Shown: piece by piece, positions 1-8,832 of the stretch | Numbering within the stretch: the first letter of the stretch is position 1 | How the letters are laid out: each line of letters begins with the position of its first letter | Assembly (NCBI GenBank): GCA_023458055.1 | Contig: JAEXAW010000034.1 | Span: 1 to 64,000 of the forward strand | Direction of reading: 5' to 3' | DNA: 64,000 nt | Source: Pseudomonadota bacterium | GTDB taxonomy: Bacteria; Pseudomonadota; Alphaproteobacteria; Sphingomonadales; Sphingomonadaceae | Program-made: the position numbers and the translations under genes | The notes under the pieces: model-generated | Told to the model about the DNA's origin: nothing | The model's input: the letters and a program-made list of their open reading frames with translations, nothing else | Databases searched by the model: none

Positions 1-3000
1 AGTTCTTATAATGGTGCATCTGGTCTTCGCATTTCGATTGCGGGTCAACCGGGTTCCGTTTCGATCAATGGCCAGCTGACGGTTGGCGGTGCGGGGCTTG
101 ACCAGATCCGCTTCGCCGATGGAACGGCTCTCTCGCGAGCGCAGTTCATGGCTATCGTCACGTCCACGGTAACAGGACGCACTCCTGGAAATGATATCAT
201 TAACGGCACTGCCGGGAGCGACACGCTGCACGGTGTCCAGGGCAACGACGTGTTGTCCGGCTTGGACGGGGACGATGTGCTCTACGGAGACGAAGGTGAC
301 GACACGCTGTTTGGGGGCGCTGGCAACGATCAGTTGTGGGGCAATTTTGGTGCCGACACGATCTTTGGTGATGCGGGTGATGATATCATCAATTTCATCC
401 GTGATGCAGATGGGGTCGATGCGATCGATGGCGGTGCCGGCCTCGACACGATTGCCGCTAATTCCGATAATACAGTGATACGTTTCTCGTCGATTGCGAA
501 TGTCGAGGCCATTAATGGTCGTGGCTTTGCTAATGTGATTATCGAAGGCCGGGCAACGATCGAGCAATTCGATCTTTCAAATGTCACTGTAACCGGAATC
601 GAACGCATTGCGCTGGGTGACGGGAACGATATCGTCACGGGCTCGCAGCAATTGGATCAGATTTTCGGCGAAAATGGCGATGACGAAATTTTTGCCGCCG
701 ACGGCAATGATTTTGTTGCTGGCGGTGACGGCAACGACGTGCTGTCTGGTGGTTCGGGCGACGATATGCTGATGGGTGAAGCCGGCCATGATGTCCTTCA
801 TGGTGAGATCGGCGATGACACGCTCTATGGCGGTGATGCGAACGATACGCTTTACGGTGGCGCAGGCATTGATCTCCTTGAAGGCGAGCTTGGCAACGAC
901 ATTCTGGTTGGTGGCGATGGCGACGATATTATTCGTGGCGGTGATGGCGACGATGTCATTCGACTAGACGCGATCAGCGAAGGGTTCGATACCATTGACG
1001 GCGGCGAGGGCTTCGACACCATATTGGCAACGCAAGCCGATACGGTGATTGGCATAGCGGCGTTGCAAAATGTCGAGCGCATTAGCGGCAACGGCTTTGC
1101 CAATGTCAGTGTCGCTTTCGGAGCAGGCAATGATATCATTAACTTTAATGGAATTGATCTCGCCGGAATAGCACATATCGACGCTGGTGCGGGCAATGAT
1201 AATATAGAGGGCGGTGCTGGTAATGATGTGATCAACGGCCAGGTTGGCAATGATCAACTGGCTGGCGGCTCCGGTGCCGACCTCCTGTCTGGCGGCGAAG
1301 GAAATGATATCCTTGCCGGGGGTGACGGTGATGATGTCCTCAACGGCGACGCCGGGAATGATCGCCTGTCGGGTGGCTTGGGCAACGACATCCTCAACGG
1401 GGGAGACGGCGATGATATATTCGAGATTAGTATCGTCGATACCGGATTCGATATCTTCCATGGAGGCGCGGGTTCAGACCATATTGTTGCGACCGGTGAT
1501 AACAGCATCATCGGCGTCGAAAGCCTTGATGGTATTGAAGTGATCGATGGCGGCAGCTTTGACGGCGTTATGATTCGCGGATCTGCAAATAACAATATTC
1601 TCGATCTCAGCGGCGTGACACTTATCGGCATAGATGGCATTGCAGGTGGAGCAGGAGACGATCAGATCACCGCGACCTCTGCCGATGACTCGCTATCCGG
1701 TGAAGCTGGCAACGATCTGTTGCGCGGCGGATTAGGCAATGACAGCTATCTCTACGCTCTCGGTGGTGGCGATGATGTCATCGAAGATGTGGGCGGCGCA
1801 GATGATGAGTTGCTGTTTGAAAACATAAACAGTTCTGATGTTGTCGTGACCTATACGAGTAACGGCCAAGACTTGCTCCTGACAGTCAATGGCGGCGGCT
1901 CGGTTCGCATTGTCGGAGGGGCAACTAGTGGCGCAACCAGGGTCGTTGAAAATGTGACATTCCTCGGCGCAGGAACAAGCTGGTCGCTGGCGCAATTGCA
2001 GCAGATGGCGACCGCAAATACTATAACAACGGTGAACGGAACCTCAGGCAACGACATCCTGTCCGGCGGGAATGGACGCGACGCGATAAATGGCGATGCT
2101 GGCGATGATCGCCTGACTGGCGGCGCTGGAAACGACAGCATTGATGGCGGCGCAGGCATTGATGTGGCCGTATTCGCCGGCTTGCAGGACAGCTACACGT
2201 TGACCACAAGCCAAGGCGTAATCACGATTACGGACAATCAGCCAACGGTCGATGGCAATGATGGCACCGACACGCTGATTGGCATCGAGAAGGCCGAATT
2301 TAAGGGCGGCACCCAGTTAACTCTTGCCGCGCCGATCATATTCGACCTCAATGGCGATGGCGCGACCCTGACGAGCCGAGCGGCCTCTGTGGCGCAATTT
2401 GACTGGGACGGCGATGGGCGGCGAGACCATACGGGCTGGGTCAATAGCACCGATGGTATTCTCGTGTTCGACCGCAACCGGGACGGTGTAGTTTCGAACG
2501 CGAGTGAAATTTCCTTTACAGAGGATCGTCAGGGAGCGCGTTCCGACCTTGATGGCCTGCGGGCCTTTGACAGCAACGGCGACGGTCTGTTTTCGGCTGA
2601 TGACTCCCGCTGGGACCAGTTCCGTATCTGGAAGGATGGTAACAGCGACGGCGTATCCGATGCGGGTGAGTTGATGACCATGGCCGACGCTGGCATCAAA
2701 GCAATTAATCTGACTGGTTCGGCTGTTAATCGCAATTGGGGTTGGGGTGATAATATTATCCTCAACCAGATCAACTATACACGCGAGGACGGCTCGATTG
2801 GGCAAGCTCTCGACGTCGCGCTCAATTATCAAAGCGCGAGCGCAGAAATTAACGAAATTAGAGCTAGCTCGCCCATTACCGACATAGCGTCTATCCTCGA
2901 TGCCTTTGTTGGGCGCAAGGATAGCGCGATCTTCGATAAATATGCAGATGAACGGATCCAAGATCACGGCTTTGTGATGGCCGTGAACTCCAGCGTTGTG

Positions 3001-3162
3001 TTGTCTACTGTTGGTTCACGCAGAGAGGGTATGGTGATGGATCGGGGTGAACATCGGCTTGACTTGATCCGTCAATGCATCAATGCTTTCCACAGCCGTG
3101 CGGGCGTGGGCGAACTCAGCATTCGCCATGCAAGCGCGGAGCATTTCGACTATTTCGCTTGA
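1..3162 (+). CDS. RTX calcium-binding repeat protein, 5' end outside the window
   Basis: The frame is open from base 1, so the ATG at 148 is internal and the true start lies upstream; 1053 codons are visible. Blocks of the glycine/aspartate nonapeptide (GGxGxDxUx, e.g. GGAGNDQLWG, GGDGDDIIRGGDGDD) recur from about residue 50 to 720 and should fold into Ca-binding beta-rolls. From about residue 775 comes a non-RTX module (IIFDLNGDG, FDWDGDGRRD, FDRNRDG, FDSNGDG) with repeated EF-hand-like acidic loops. The extreme C-terminus (LDLIRQ...GELSIR...FDYFA) resembles the end of the protein at 3779-5377 and may be a type I secretion or maturation signal (inference). Such proteins are normally secreted adhesins, toxins or S-layer-like proteins; which one cannot be told here. 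No T1SS genes are in the window. Confidence 0.9.
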   Translation, partial: SSYNGASGLRISIAGQPGSVSINGQLTVGGAGLDQIRFADGTALSRAQFMAIVTSTVTGRTPGNDIINGTAGSDTLHGVQGNDVLSGLDGDDVLYGDEGDDTLFGGAGNDQLWGNFGADTIFGDAGDDIINFIRDADGVDAIDGGAGLDTIAANSDNTVIRFSSIANVEAINGRGFANVIIEGRATIEQFDLSNVTVTGIERIALGDGNDIVTGSQQLDQIFGENGDDEIFAADGNDFVAGGDGNDVLSGGSGDDMLMGEAGHDVLHGEIGDDTLYGGDANDTLYGGAGIDLLEGELGNDILVGGDGDDIIRGGDGDDVIRLDAISEGFDTIDGGEGFDTILATQADTVIGIAALQNVERISGNGFANVSVAFGAGNDIINFNGIDLAGIAHIDAGAGNDNIEGGAGNDVINGQVGNDQLAGGSGADLLSGGEGNDILAGGDGDDVLNGDAGNDRLSGGLGNDILNGGDGDDIFEISIVDTGFDIFHGGAGSDHIVATGDNSIIGVESLDGIEVIDGGSFDGVMIRGSANNNILDLSGVTLIGIDGIAGGAGDDQITATSADDSLSGEAGNDLLRGGLGNDSYLYALGGGDDVIEDVGGADDELLFENINSSDVVVTYTSNGQDLLLTVNGGGSVRIVGGATSGATRVVENVTFLGAGTSWSLAQLQQMATANTITTVNGTSGNDILSGGNGRDAINGDAGDDRLTGGAGNDSIDGGAGIDVAVFAGLQDSYTLTTSQGVITITDNQPTVDGNDGTDTLIGIEKAEFKGGTQLTLAAPIIFDLNGDGATLTSRAASVAQFDWDGDGRRDHTGWVNSTDGILVFDRNRDGVVSNASEISFTEDRQGARSDLDGLRAFDSNGDGLFSADDSRWDQFRIWKDGNSDGVSDAGELMTMADAGIKAINLTGSAVNRNWGWGDNIILNQINYTREDGSIGQALDVALNYQSASAEINEIRASSPITDIASILDAFVGRKDSAIFDKYADERIQDHGFVMAVNSSVVLSTVGSRREGMVMDRGEHRLDLIRQCINAFHSRAGVGELSIRHASAEHFDYFA

Positions 3163-3188
3163 TCAACGTGGAAGAAGAATCTGAAAAT

Positions 3189-3782
3189 ATGGCCCGTAGC
3201 GTGAAGTCTTCGTCCAAAAATGGAGTGTCAGACCAGGCGGAAGGTGACGGGCTTTTGCCTGATGCGCCAAATCGGCCAAATGCGACATTGGGCGCACTCA
3301 GAGATCAGATCCAATTGCGCATGGGTCAGTTGATATTGGCGCTGATGCAGACGCCACGGTATCAAAATGTGAGAGTTTCAGAGCTCAGATCGTTGCTGCT
3401 AGCCCCGCTTGAGCAAAATAGAATCGCGTTTGCGCTCAATGAAGCGAGCAAAGATGATCATTCGATAGCTGGTATCGGTTTATGGGCAACCGTGTCCCCA
3501 TCCGTTGAGGCTTAGATCATTTCCATGATAGACGACAAGGCGTGGCCAACGCTCCTATCGGGAAATGAATGGAGTAGTGGCGACACGATTTGGCTGCTGG
3601 ATATCATTGGTCCCAACAAGAAGGCAGGAACGAGCGTATTCATGAATTTCAACAAGCTCGTTGGGGACAAGCCATTCAAAATCCATCCTTCGGTTTTACG
3701 AATGCTCGACGATGAGCTCGTTCAAAAAATCGGGACTGCTGTAAAAGACAATCTGCCGCAAGATAAGGCTACAATCCAATGA
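3189..3782 (+). pseudogene. HlyC-like toxin-activating lysine acyltransferase split by an in-frame TAG
   Basis: Two same-frame ORFs form one acyltransferase-like protein: 3189-3512 (GQLILALMQTPRYQN, GIGLWATVSPSVEA), a TAG at 3513-3515, then 3516-3782 (GNEWSSGDTIWLLDIIGP, KIHPSVLRMLDDELVQKI). Members move acyl chains from acyl-ACP to lysines of RTX proteins in the cytosol before secretion. From memory of the family, the subgroup reads E-V-D-A-K-I here, so TAG probably replaces a lysine codon (AAG to TAG). The usual catalytic His of the SPLH motif is Tyr (TPRY); I believe this is normal for the alphaproteobacterial subgroup. ATG 3189 is preferred over 3075, which would overlap the RTX gene by 88 bp. 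ATG 3525 could restart translation, and the 3' end overlaps the next start (ATGA). Readthrough, two-part translation and decay are all possible. Confidence 0.75.
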
Positions 3783-5377
3783 CCGATCTGCCTCTCACTG
3801 CCCGTCGGTATCTTGCGCCGGTGGTGCTTGACCTCGACGGTGACGGTATCGAGCTTACGAGCTTTGTAAATTCTACCATATTATTTGATATGGACGGCGA
3901 TGGCCGACGTGACCGCACAAGTTGGACAGCAGCGGACGATGGCCTTTTGGTCTATGATCGCAACGGCAATCACCTCGTCGATGGCGCTGACGAAATAAGT
4001 TTTCAGGCACTCATCGCAGGCGCAGCCTCGGACCTTGAAGGCTTGCGGTTCTTTGACACCAACAACAACGGTCTTCTTGATAGCGGCGATGCGGCATATT
4101 CAAGTTTTTGGGTGTGGCAGGATGAAAACCAGAATGGCATCTCCGAAGCGAGCGAGATGACCAGTTTGATCGATGCAGAAATTACGCAGATAAATCTACA
4201 AGGTACCCGCACAGGCAATGTTCCTGATGGACGCGACACAGTCATTTTTGCGAACTCGACCTATAGCTATGCCGATGGAACCATCGGCGATGTGGCCGAT
4301 AGTCTTTTCGTGTTTGAGCCAGAAACACCGGTTGATGAGCCTAATAATCCTGGGAGCGGAGACGGAGGGACGGGGGGAACGCCCGGAACAGGTGGCGAAA
4401 TGCCAGCTCCTCCTTCACTTGCATTGCAGACCCAGACCTACTCCCGCAAAGCCAAGAAATACCGCATTGAGGCACGGGACGGGCAAATATTTGTCGCCTT
4501 CAAAAAGAACTCTAATCCGGTGGACCCGCGCGCAGGGGCTGTCGGCCCCGCGATGATATTGGATTTTCGCAATCGCGATGTTGGCCTCCTCGCGCCGATC
4601 ATTCTCGATCTCGACGGCGATGGGCTTGAACTCAAAAGCGCGAAAAAATCCCGCGCCACTTTTGACATGGATGGAGACGGCGTAAGAGATGACACCGGAT
4701 GGATCGGTAGAGGGGATGGTATCCTTGCCATTGATCGCAACAATGATGGCTTGATCACCTCGGCCTCGGAACTGTCCTTTCTGACGGAGAAGCCGGGCGC
4801 GCGCAGCGACCTTGAGGCGTTGGCAGCACTGGACTCAAACCGTGATGGAAAAATCAACAAAGATGATACCCGGTTTAAGGAGCTTAAAATCTGGGTGGAC
4901 GGCAACGAAAACGGCATCACCGATGAAGGTGAGCTGCTTACCCTAACCCAAGCTTCTGTCACTGAAATCAACCTCAACGGGCGCGATAATAGCCAACGCG
5001 TAAAACCCGGTGAAAATCTCTTGATAGCGACCACCACGTTCACGCGTGCGAATGGGACGACGGGTAGCGTAGGTGACGTTGCGCTGGCATTTGACCCAAG
5101 TTCTACGCGACCAAGGCCAGCGACAGTTTCGACATGGTCGCAAGAGCAATCGAGTGGTTTGCGCGAGCGTCAATTTGAAGCGATGCGGGAGGCTTTGACG
5201 TCAGTTGGAGAGACTGTTCGGGGGGCAGCGGCAATGATGCTTGCCCACGATCCGCTAGCCAGTAAGTTGGCATTGATAACGCAAGCCATCGCCAGTTTTG
5301 GCCCGAGCGTTGGCGAAAATGAGCTAGCCCGCCGCGACATGACTGATTCTGGCCTTAATTTCTTTGCAATCAGCTGA
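3779..5377 (+). CDS. Protein with two DLDGDG-type EF-hand-like modules and an RTX-partner C-terminal tail
   Basis: 532 aa, no signal peptide, no RTX nonapeptides. Module 1 (about residues 12-150: LAPVVLDLDGDGIEL, FDMDGDGRRD, YDRNGNHLVDGADEISF, FFDTNNNGLLDSGD) and module 2 (about 270-410: LAPIILDLDGDGLEL, FDMDGDGVRD, IDRNNDGLI, LDSNRDGKINKDD) copy the module near the C-terminus of the upstream RTX protein. A Gly/Pro-rich linker at about 185-212 separates them. The repeated DxDxDG loops suggest Ca binding. The tail LALITQAIASF...ENELARR...FFAIS aligns with the RTX protein's tail. Its start overlaps the stop of the split acyltransferase by 4 bp (ATGA) and a second acyltransferase follows 7 bp downstream, so it is a likely acylation substrate or secreted partner (inference). 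I know no named family for the whole protein. Confidence 0.85.
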   Translation: MTDLPLTARRYLAPVVLDLDGDGIELTSFVNSTILFDMDGDGRRDRTSWTAADDGLLVYDRNGNHLVDGADEISFQALIAGAASDLEGLRFFDTNNNGLLDSGDAAYSSFWVWQDENQNGISEASEMTSLIDAEITQINLQGTRTGNVPDGRDTVIFANSTYSYADGTIGDVADSLFVFEPETPVDEPNNPGSGDGGTGGTPGTGGEMPAPPSLALQTQTYSRKAKKYRIEARDGQIFVAFKKNSNPVDPRAGAVGPAMILDFRNRDVGLLAPIILDLDGDGLELKSAKKSRATFDMDGDGVRDDTGWIGRGDGILAIDRNNDGLITSASELSFLTEKPGARSDLEALAALDSNRDGKINKDDTRFKELKIWVDGNENGITDEGELLTLTQASVTEINLNGRDNSQRVKPGENLLIATTTFTRANGTTGSVGDVALAFDPSSTRPRPATVSTWSQEQSSGLRERQFEAMREALTSVGETVRGAAAMMLAHDPLASKLALITQAIASFGPSVGENELARRDMTDSGLNFFAIS

Positions 5378-5384
5378 CCTGATA

Positions 5385-5930
5385 ATGACAAAAAAGAATA
5401 AGACTCATAAACATTTCAAGCAAAATCCGGCCGATGCTCAAGCGCCAACCGTCAGTCATTTGTTGGGCGAAATGACCTGGCTATTGTCGCAATCTCCGTT
5501 GCACAAAGTCCTTGCGATTGGCGACTTGGAATGGTTGGTGATGCCAGCCCTGATCCATCAGCAATTTTATATTTTCAGGGACGGTGAGAAGCCCGTCGGG
5601 TTAGCGCTTTGGGCCAAATGCGGACCCGAAGCGGTCAAAAAGCTTGATGGCGGTATGATCGAACCGGAAAATCGTCTGACCTTGGAAGAATGGGTCAACG
5701 GTTCGCAAATCTGGTTAGTGGACCTCATCGCTCCGTTCGCGAATTCGGAAAACAAACATCGCGAAGTGATGATGGCAGACCTCATCTCCGGCCCTCTGAA
5801 AGGTGAGGAGTTTCATTTCCATCAAACGGATCCTGCAACCGGCAAACGCTCGGTACAAACGGTTTCTGCGGATGCGGGCGAAAAATTGAAAGCGGTAATC
5901 GAAGCCGCTGTCGCAGGGCAAAAGCATTGA
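5385..5930 (+). CDS. HlyC-family toxin-activating lysine acyltransferase
   Basis: 181 aa from ATG 5385; an upstream in-frame TTG at 5364 would overlap the previous gene and is less likely. Motifs fit the HlyC family: GEMTWLLSQSPLHK with the presumed catalytic His at about residue 40, ALWAKCGPEAVKKL, and IWLVDLIAPF with the presumed Asp at about 113. Length and His-Asp spacing (73) are close to HlyC (His23/Asp92). The enzyme should transfer fatty acyl from acyl-ACP to internal lysines of an RTX-type protein in the cytoplasm. It follows the double-module protein by 7 bp, and the next gene's TTG overlaps its stop. Unlike the copy at 3189-3782, it is intact and keeps His, so it may be the working enzyme of the cassette. 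Confidence 0.88.
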   Translation: MTKKNKTHKHFKQNPADAQAPTVSHLLGEMTWLLSQSPLHKVLAIGDLEWLVMPALIHQQFYIFRDGEKPVGLALWAKCGPEAVKKLDGGMIEPENRLTLEEWVNGSQIWLVDLIAPFANSENKHREVMMADLISGPLKGEEFHFHQTDPATGKRSVQTVSADAGEKLKAVIEAAVAGQKH

Positions 5931-6319
5931 ATCTAAAGTTCGCCATTGGGAGTGGTTTAGCACTGCTACTGTCGGCGTGCGCTACCGCCAATTATATGGG
6001 CATAGATACAACCCAACCTAATCCTGTTTCAGAATTGGCAAGAAGCGCTCAGGCGGGCGACAAAGTCTCGCAACTTGCGCTCGGCATCAAGTTTGAAGAG
6101 GGCGATGGCCTTCCACTGGATTGGCATAAAGCCATGAAACTCTATAGCGCAGCCGCTAAACCATCTGGGGGAAAGATGTGGGTCTATACACCGTCGGTAG
6201 GGAGTGGAACAAAAGGGCGAGTTATCCCTGTAGATATGGGTTCGCCGCAAGCTGGCCTCAATGAAGCAATCCAAAGGCTGCAACGCCTGCGGACGAAATT
6301 GGCGACCGACAAAAGATAG
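5927..6319 (+). CDS. Sel1-like repeat lipoprotein
   Basis: 130 aa. The start is a TTG that overlaps the previous stop (TTGA), implying translational coupling. The N-terminus is a lipoprotein signal (hydrophobic GSGLALLLSAC; lipid-acceptor Cys at about 18). Residues 36-77 form a Sel1/TPR-like repeat (ARSAQAGDKVSQLALGIKFE, EGDGLPLDWHKAMKLYSAAA), a fold for protein-protein contacts. As the last gene of the RTX cassette it could be an envelope partner of the secreted proteins, but no function is known. It could also be a passenger. The transposase debris begins after it. Confidence 0.7.
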   Translation: MNLKFAIGSGLALLLSACATANYMGIDTTQPNPVSELARSAQAGDKVSQLALGIKFEEGDGLPLDWHKAMKLYSAAAKPSGGKMWVYTPSVGSGTKGRVIPVDMGSPQAGLNEAIQRLQRLRTKLATDKR

Positions 6320-6490
6320 TTTCTCCTTCTTCGGGCGGAAAACGAAATTCTGGTTGGCGTGGTGGTCGGATAGATCCCGAAAGTCCGGTTCGGCAGGCGC
6401 TGAGGTGCAAAGCTGCCGTTGGTTTAGCTGCCTTCGATGGCATCAACGGATTCATTCTGGCGCCTAAGCGTGTAGTGTCTAAGCAACCGA

Positions 6491-7066
6491 TTAGAGCGTT
6501 TTCCGTTCATTCCGGTTCGTAGCCGCATGATTTGAAGTAATTGGCGCATTCGGCGGGTGGAAGATATCGACGAGCCTGCCGATCATGCACCACAGGCCGT
6601 CCACAGTTCGCTCGCCCGCCTCACGGAGCATAGCTTTGAGCCGGGAGAATGCCTTCTCGATGGGATTGAAGTCGGGGCTGTATGGCGGGAGGAAGCGCAG
6701 CGTCGCGCCGGCTGCTTCGATCCTTTCCTTCACTGCCGCTCGCTTGTGGCTCGATAGATTGTCCATGATGACGACGTCGCCGGTTTGCAACTCGTGAACC
6801 AGAACTTGCGTCACATAGGCTTCGAACCAGTCGCCATTGATCGGCCCGTCGAGCACCATTGGTGCGATCATGCCGGTAATGCGCAGGCCCGCGACCAGCG
6901 TGGTGGTTTTGTGGTGGCCGTGCGGAAAGACCATCCGCAGCCGCTCACCTTTCGGGCAGCGGCCATGGCTGGGGGTCATGTTGGTGGCCGTCCAGGTCTC
7001 GTCGATGTAGACAAGGCGCTCTGGTTCAAGGTCAATCTGGCCGTCGAACCAATGTTGGCGTTGCCT
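6491..7066 (-). pseudogene. IS630-family transposase fragment (5' end missing)
   Basis: The frame carries all three acidic residues of the IS630/Tc1 DDE fold: VYIDETWTATNM (first Asp), VVIMDNLSSHK (second Asp) and NPIEKAFSRLK (Glu), with 34 residues between the second Asp and the Glu. The N-terminal helix-turn-helix half is absent. Reading upstream, similarity stops near 7066 at LRQRQHWFDGQ, where an unrelated remnant on the other strand begins. The stop lies in TTAGAGCGTTTTCCGTTC, which may be the outer end of the element; no matching second end is visible. It therefore looks like a truncated, immobile copy. Confidence 0.8.
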
Positions 7067-7319
7067 CAGGAAGGAAGAACTCGAACTCGACCACTTCGAG
7101 GGTAGGTCATGGCAAGGACTTCACCGACACTGCCTCATGTGCATGATCGCCCTTGCCTTCCTGCAATCCCAGCGGCTGAAGCAGGCCAAAGGGGGGAAAA
7201 AGAATCTCCGGCCCGCCGCCACAGCCAAGCCTGCCAGCGGTGCGTCAGGCAATCCTCAAAACACTAGCACAGCCGCCCCCAACGCGATGCCCGCACTGCC
7301 GCAAAACTATCAATTATGA
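7065..7319 (+). pseudogene. 3' remnant of an IS701-like DDE transposase
   Basis: The open frame from about 7065 reads KEELELDHFEGRSWQGLHRH and then MCMIALAFLQSQRL, the C-terminal signature of IS701-type transposases (FEGRSW..HRH...FLQ), and ends in a TGA after an Ala/Pro-rich tail. There is no start and no catalytic core, so this is only the last ~80 codons. It abuts the IS630 fragment, which probably replaced or inserted into the rest. The family name is from memory of the motif. Confidence 0.55.
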
Positions 7320-7503
7320 GAAAGTGCCAAAGTAGTGCTAGATCGTAAGCGACGGCTTATGACCGCAATAAAATCGGTTCAATAAGCTTCGTATTGATCC
7401 GTGCAAAGCACTGGTAGCCGGAACCAATAAGGAACCAAATTTCCACTATTTTGATGAGGTCAAAACCATATTTTATGAGAATGCAATATTTTCAATGAGT
7501 TTT
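7320..7503. other. AT-richer intergenic spacer beside tRNA-Lys
   Basis: About 180 bases between the transposase remnant and the 3' end of tRNA-Lys. It is AT-richer than the flanks and has no ORF, clear terminator or repeat that I can recognise. It may be part of the debris that accumulated at the tRNA 3' end. Confidence 0.4.
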
Positions 7504-7579
<76 letters not shown>

Positions 7580-7716
7580 ACATTGCGGCAGGGCGGGTTC
7601 AAAATGTCCCGTCCCAAACAGCGAGCCGCGCCGCTATCATAGGATGACTGGAGGCGCAACGGCTTTTTTCATTAAAATGTAATTTTGCTTGTACCGGTGA
7701 GCGGTGGAACGCGCGC

Positions 7717-8832
7717 CTAGCGAAACGAGCCGCCCTTTTTGCGGTTTTTACGGTCAATCGACATGATGATGCCCAGGCAAATCATTACTGTCATCATTGC
7801 GGAACCGCCGTACGAGAAGAGGGGGAGCGGGATTCCCACGACGGGAGCCAGGCCCATGACCATCGACATGTTGATCGCGACGTAAAAGAAAATGGTCATC
7901 GACAGCCCCGCGGCGGTCAGGCGGTCAAATTTGCGCTCCGCTTTCTGTCCGACAGCCAAACCCCAGCGTGTCACATAGATAAAGGCAATGATGAGGAGGA
8001 CGCCGCCGATGAGGCCCCACTCTTCGGCCATCGTTGCGAAAACGAAATCGGTATGACCTTCAGGTAAATAATCAAGGTGGCTTTGGGAACCGTTGAGGAA
8101 ACCTTTGCCCGTGATGCCTCCGGAGCCGATCGCGATCTTCGACTGGCTGATGTGATAGCCAGCTCCGAGCGGGTCACTTTCGGGATCGAGGAATATCAGC
8201 ACGCGCTTGCGCTGATAATCGTGCAGCAAGAAGAAATAAGCCATCGGGGCGATCACCGCCACCGCGCCCGCACCGCTCAAAAATAGCCACAAGGGCAAGC
8301 CTGCGAGAAACATCACGCTGAGGCCGCCCGCGGTGATCATCAATGCCGTGCCAAGATCGGGCTGAAGCATGACGAGCGCGGCCGGAAAACCGATCATCAA
8401 GCCTGCCGGCCAAATCGCCGTCCACGATCGAATTTGCCCGGACGGGAGGAGATCATAAAAGCGGGCTGCGGCCAGCACGATGGCAAGCTTCATCATCTCT
8501 GAAGGCTGGATGCGGATGGGACCAAGATCAAGCCAGCGCTGCGACCCGCCTTTAACGGCTCCGAGAAGTTCAACGAGGATGAGTAAAACCAGAAACAAAC
8601 CATAAAATGGAAAGGCTATATTGCGCCAGAAATCGGTGCTGACGCGGGATAAGGCGAGAGCCATACCGAGAAATAGCAGGAATTTGATGCCTTGCGACTG
8701 CGCCCACGGCGTTAGGCTCCCGCCAGCGGCAGAATAGAGGACAACCAGGCCGAACGTGGCGATCGCGATCACAGGAATAATCAAGCGCCACGGCAGTTCA
8801 CGCAATGGCGCAGGGATTAACGATGCGTTCAT
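7717..8832 (-). CDS. rodA: Rod-shape peptidoglycan glycosyltransferase RodA
   Basis: 371 aa SEDS-family membrane protein. RodA polymerises lipid II into glycan strands during cell elongation, working with PBP2 and MreB in the inner membrane. About ten hydrophobic segments are seen. SEDS signatures include PSEMMKLAIVLAAARFYD, LVMLQPDLGTALMI, SQSHLDYLPEGHTDFVFATMAEEWG and the C-terminal GIPLPLFSYGGSAMM. Its ATG overlaps the end of mrdA by 4 bp, and it is the last gene of mreB-mreC-mreD-mrdA-rodA. FtsW is the main alternative, but the operon settles RodA. Confidence 0.95.
   Translation of the reverse strand: MNASLIPAPLRELPWRLIIPVIAIATFGLVVLYSAAGGSLTPWAQSQGIKFLLFLGMALALSRVSTDFWRNIAFPFYGLFLVLLILVELLGAVKGGSQRWLDLGPIRIQPSEMMKLAIVLAAARFYDLLPSGQIRSWTAIWPAGLMIGFPAALVMLQPDLGTALMITAGGLSVMFLAGLPLWLFLSGAGAVAVIAPMAYFFLLHDYQRKRVLIFLDPESDPLGAGYHISQSKIAIGSGGITGKGFLNGSQSHLDYLPEGHTDFVFATMAEEWGLIGGVLLIIAFIYVTRWGLAVGQKAERKFDRLTAAGLSMTIFFYVAINMSMVMGLAPVVGIPLPLFSYGGSAMMTVMICLGIIMSIDRKNRKKGGSFR

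Noticed and set aside
3075..3188. Upstream extension of the split acyltransferase
   Set aside because: It would overlap the RTX gene by 88 bp and encodes Cys/Arg-rich non-family sequence; ATG 3189 has an A/G-rich ribosome site.
3513..3515. Amber codon read as pyrrolysine
   Set aside because: No pylT/pylS context, and this lineage is not known to use pyrrolysine; a point mutation or splitting is simpler.
6261..6467. 68-aa frame overlapping the end of the Sel1-like lipoprotein gene
   Set aside because: Out of frame with a real gene and without start context; the region 6320-6490 may hold degraded sequence but nothing can be named.
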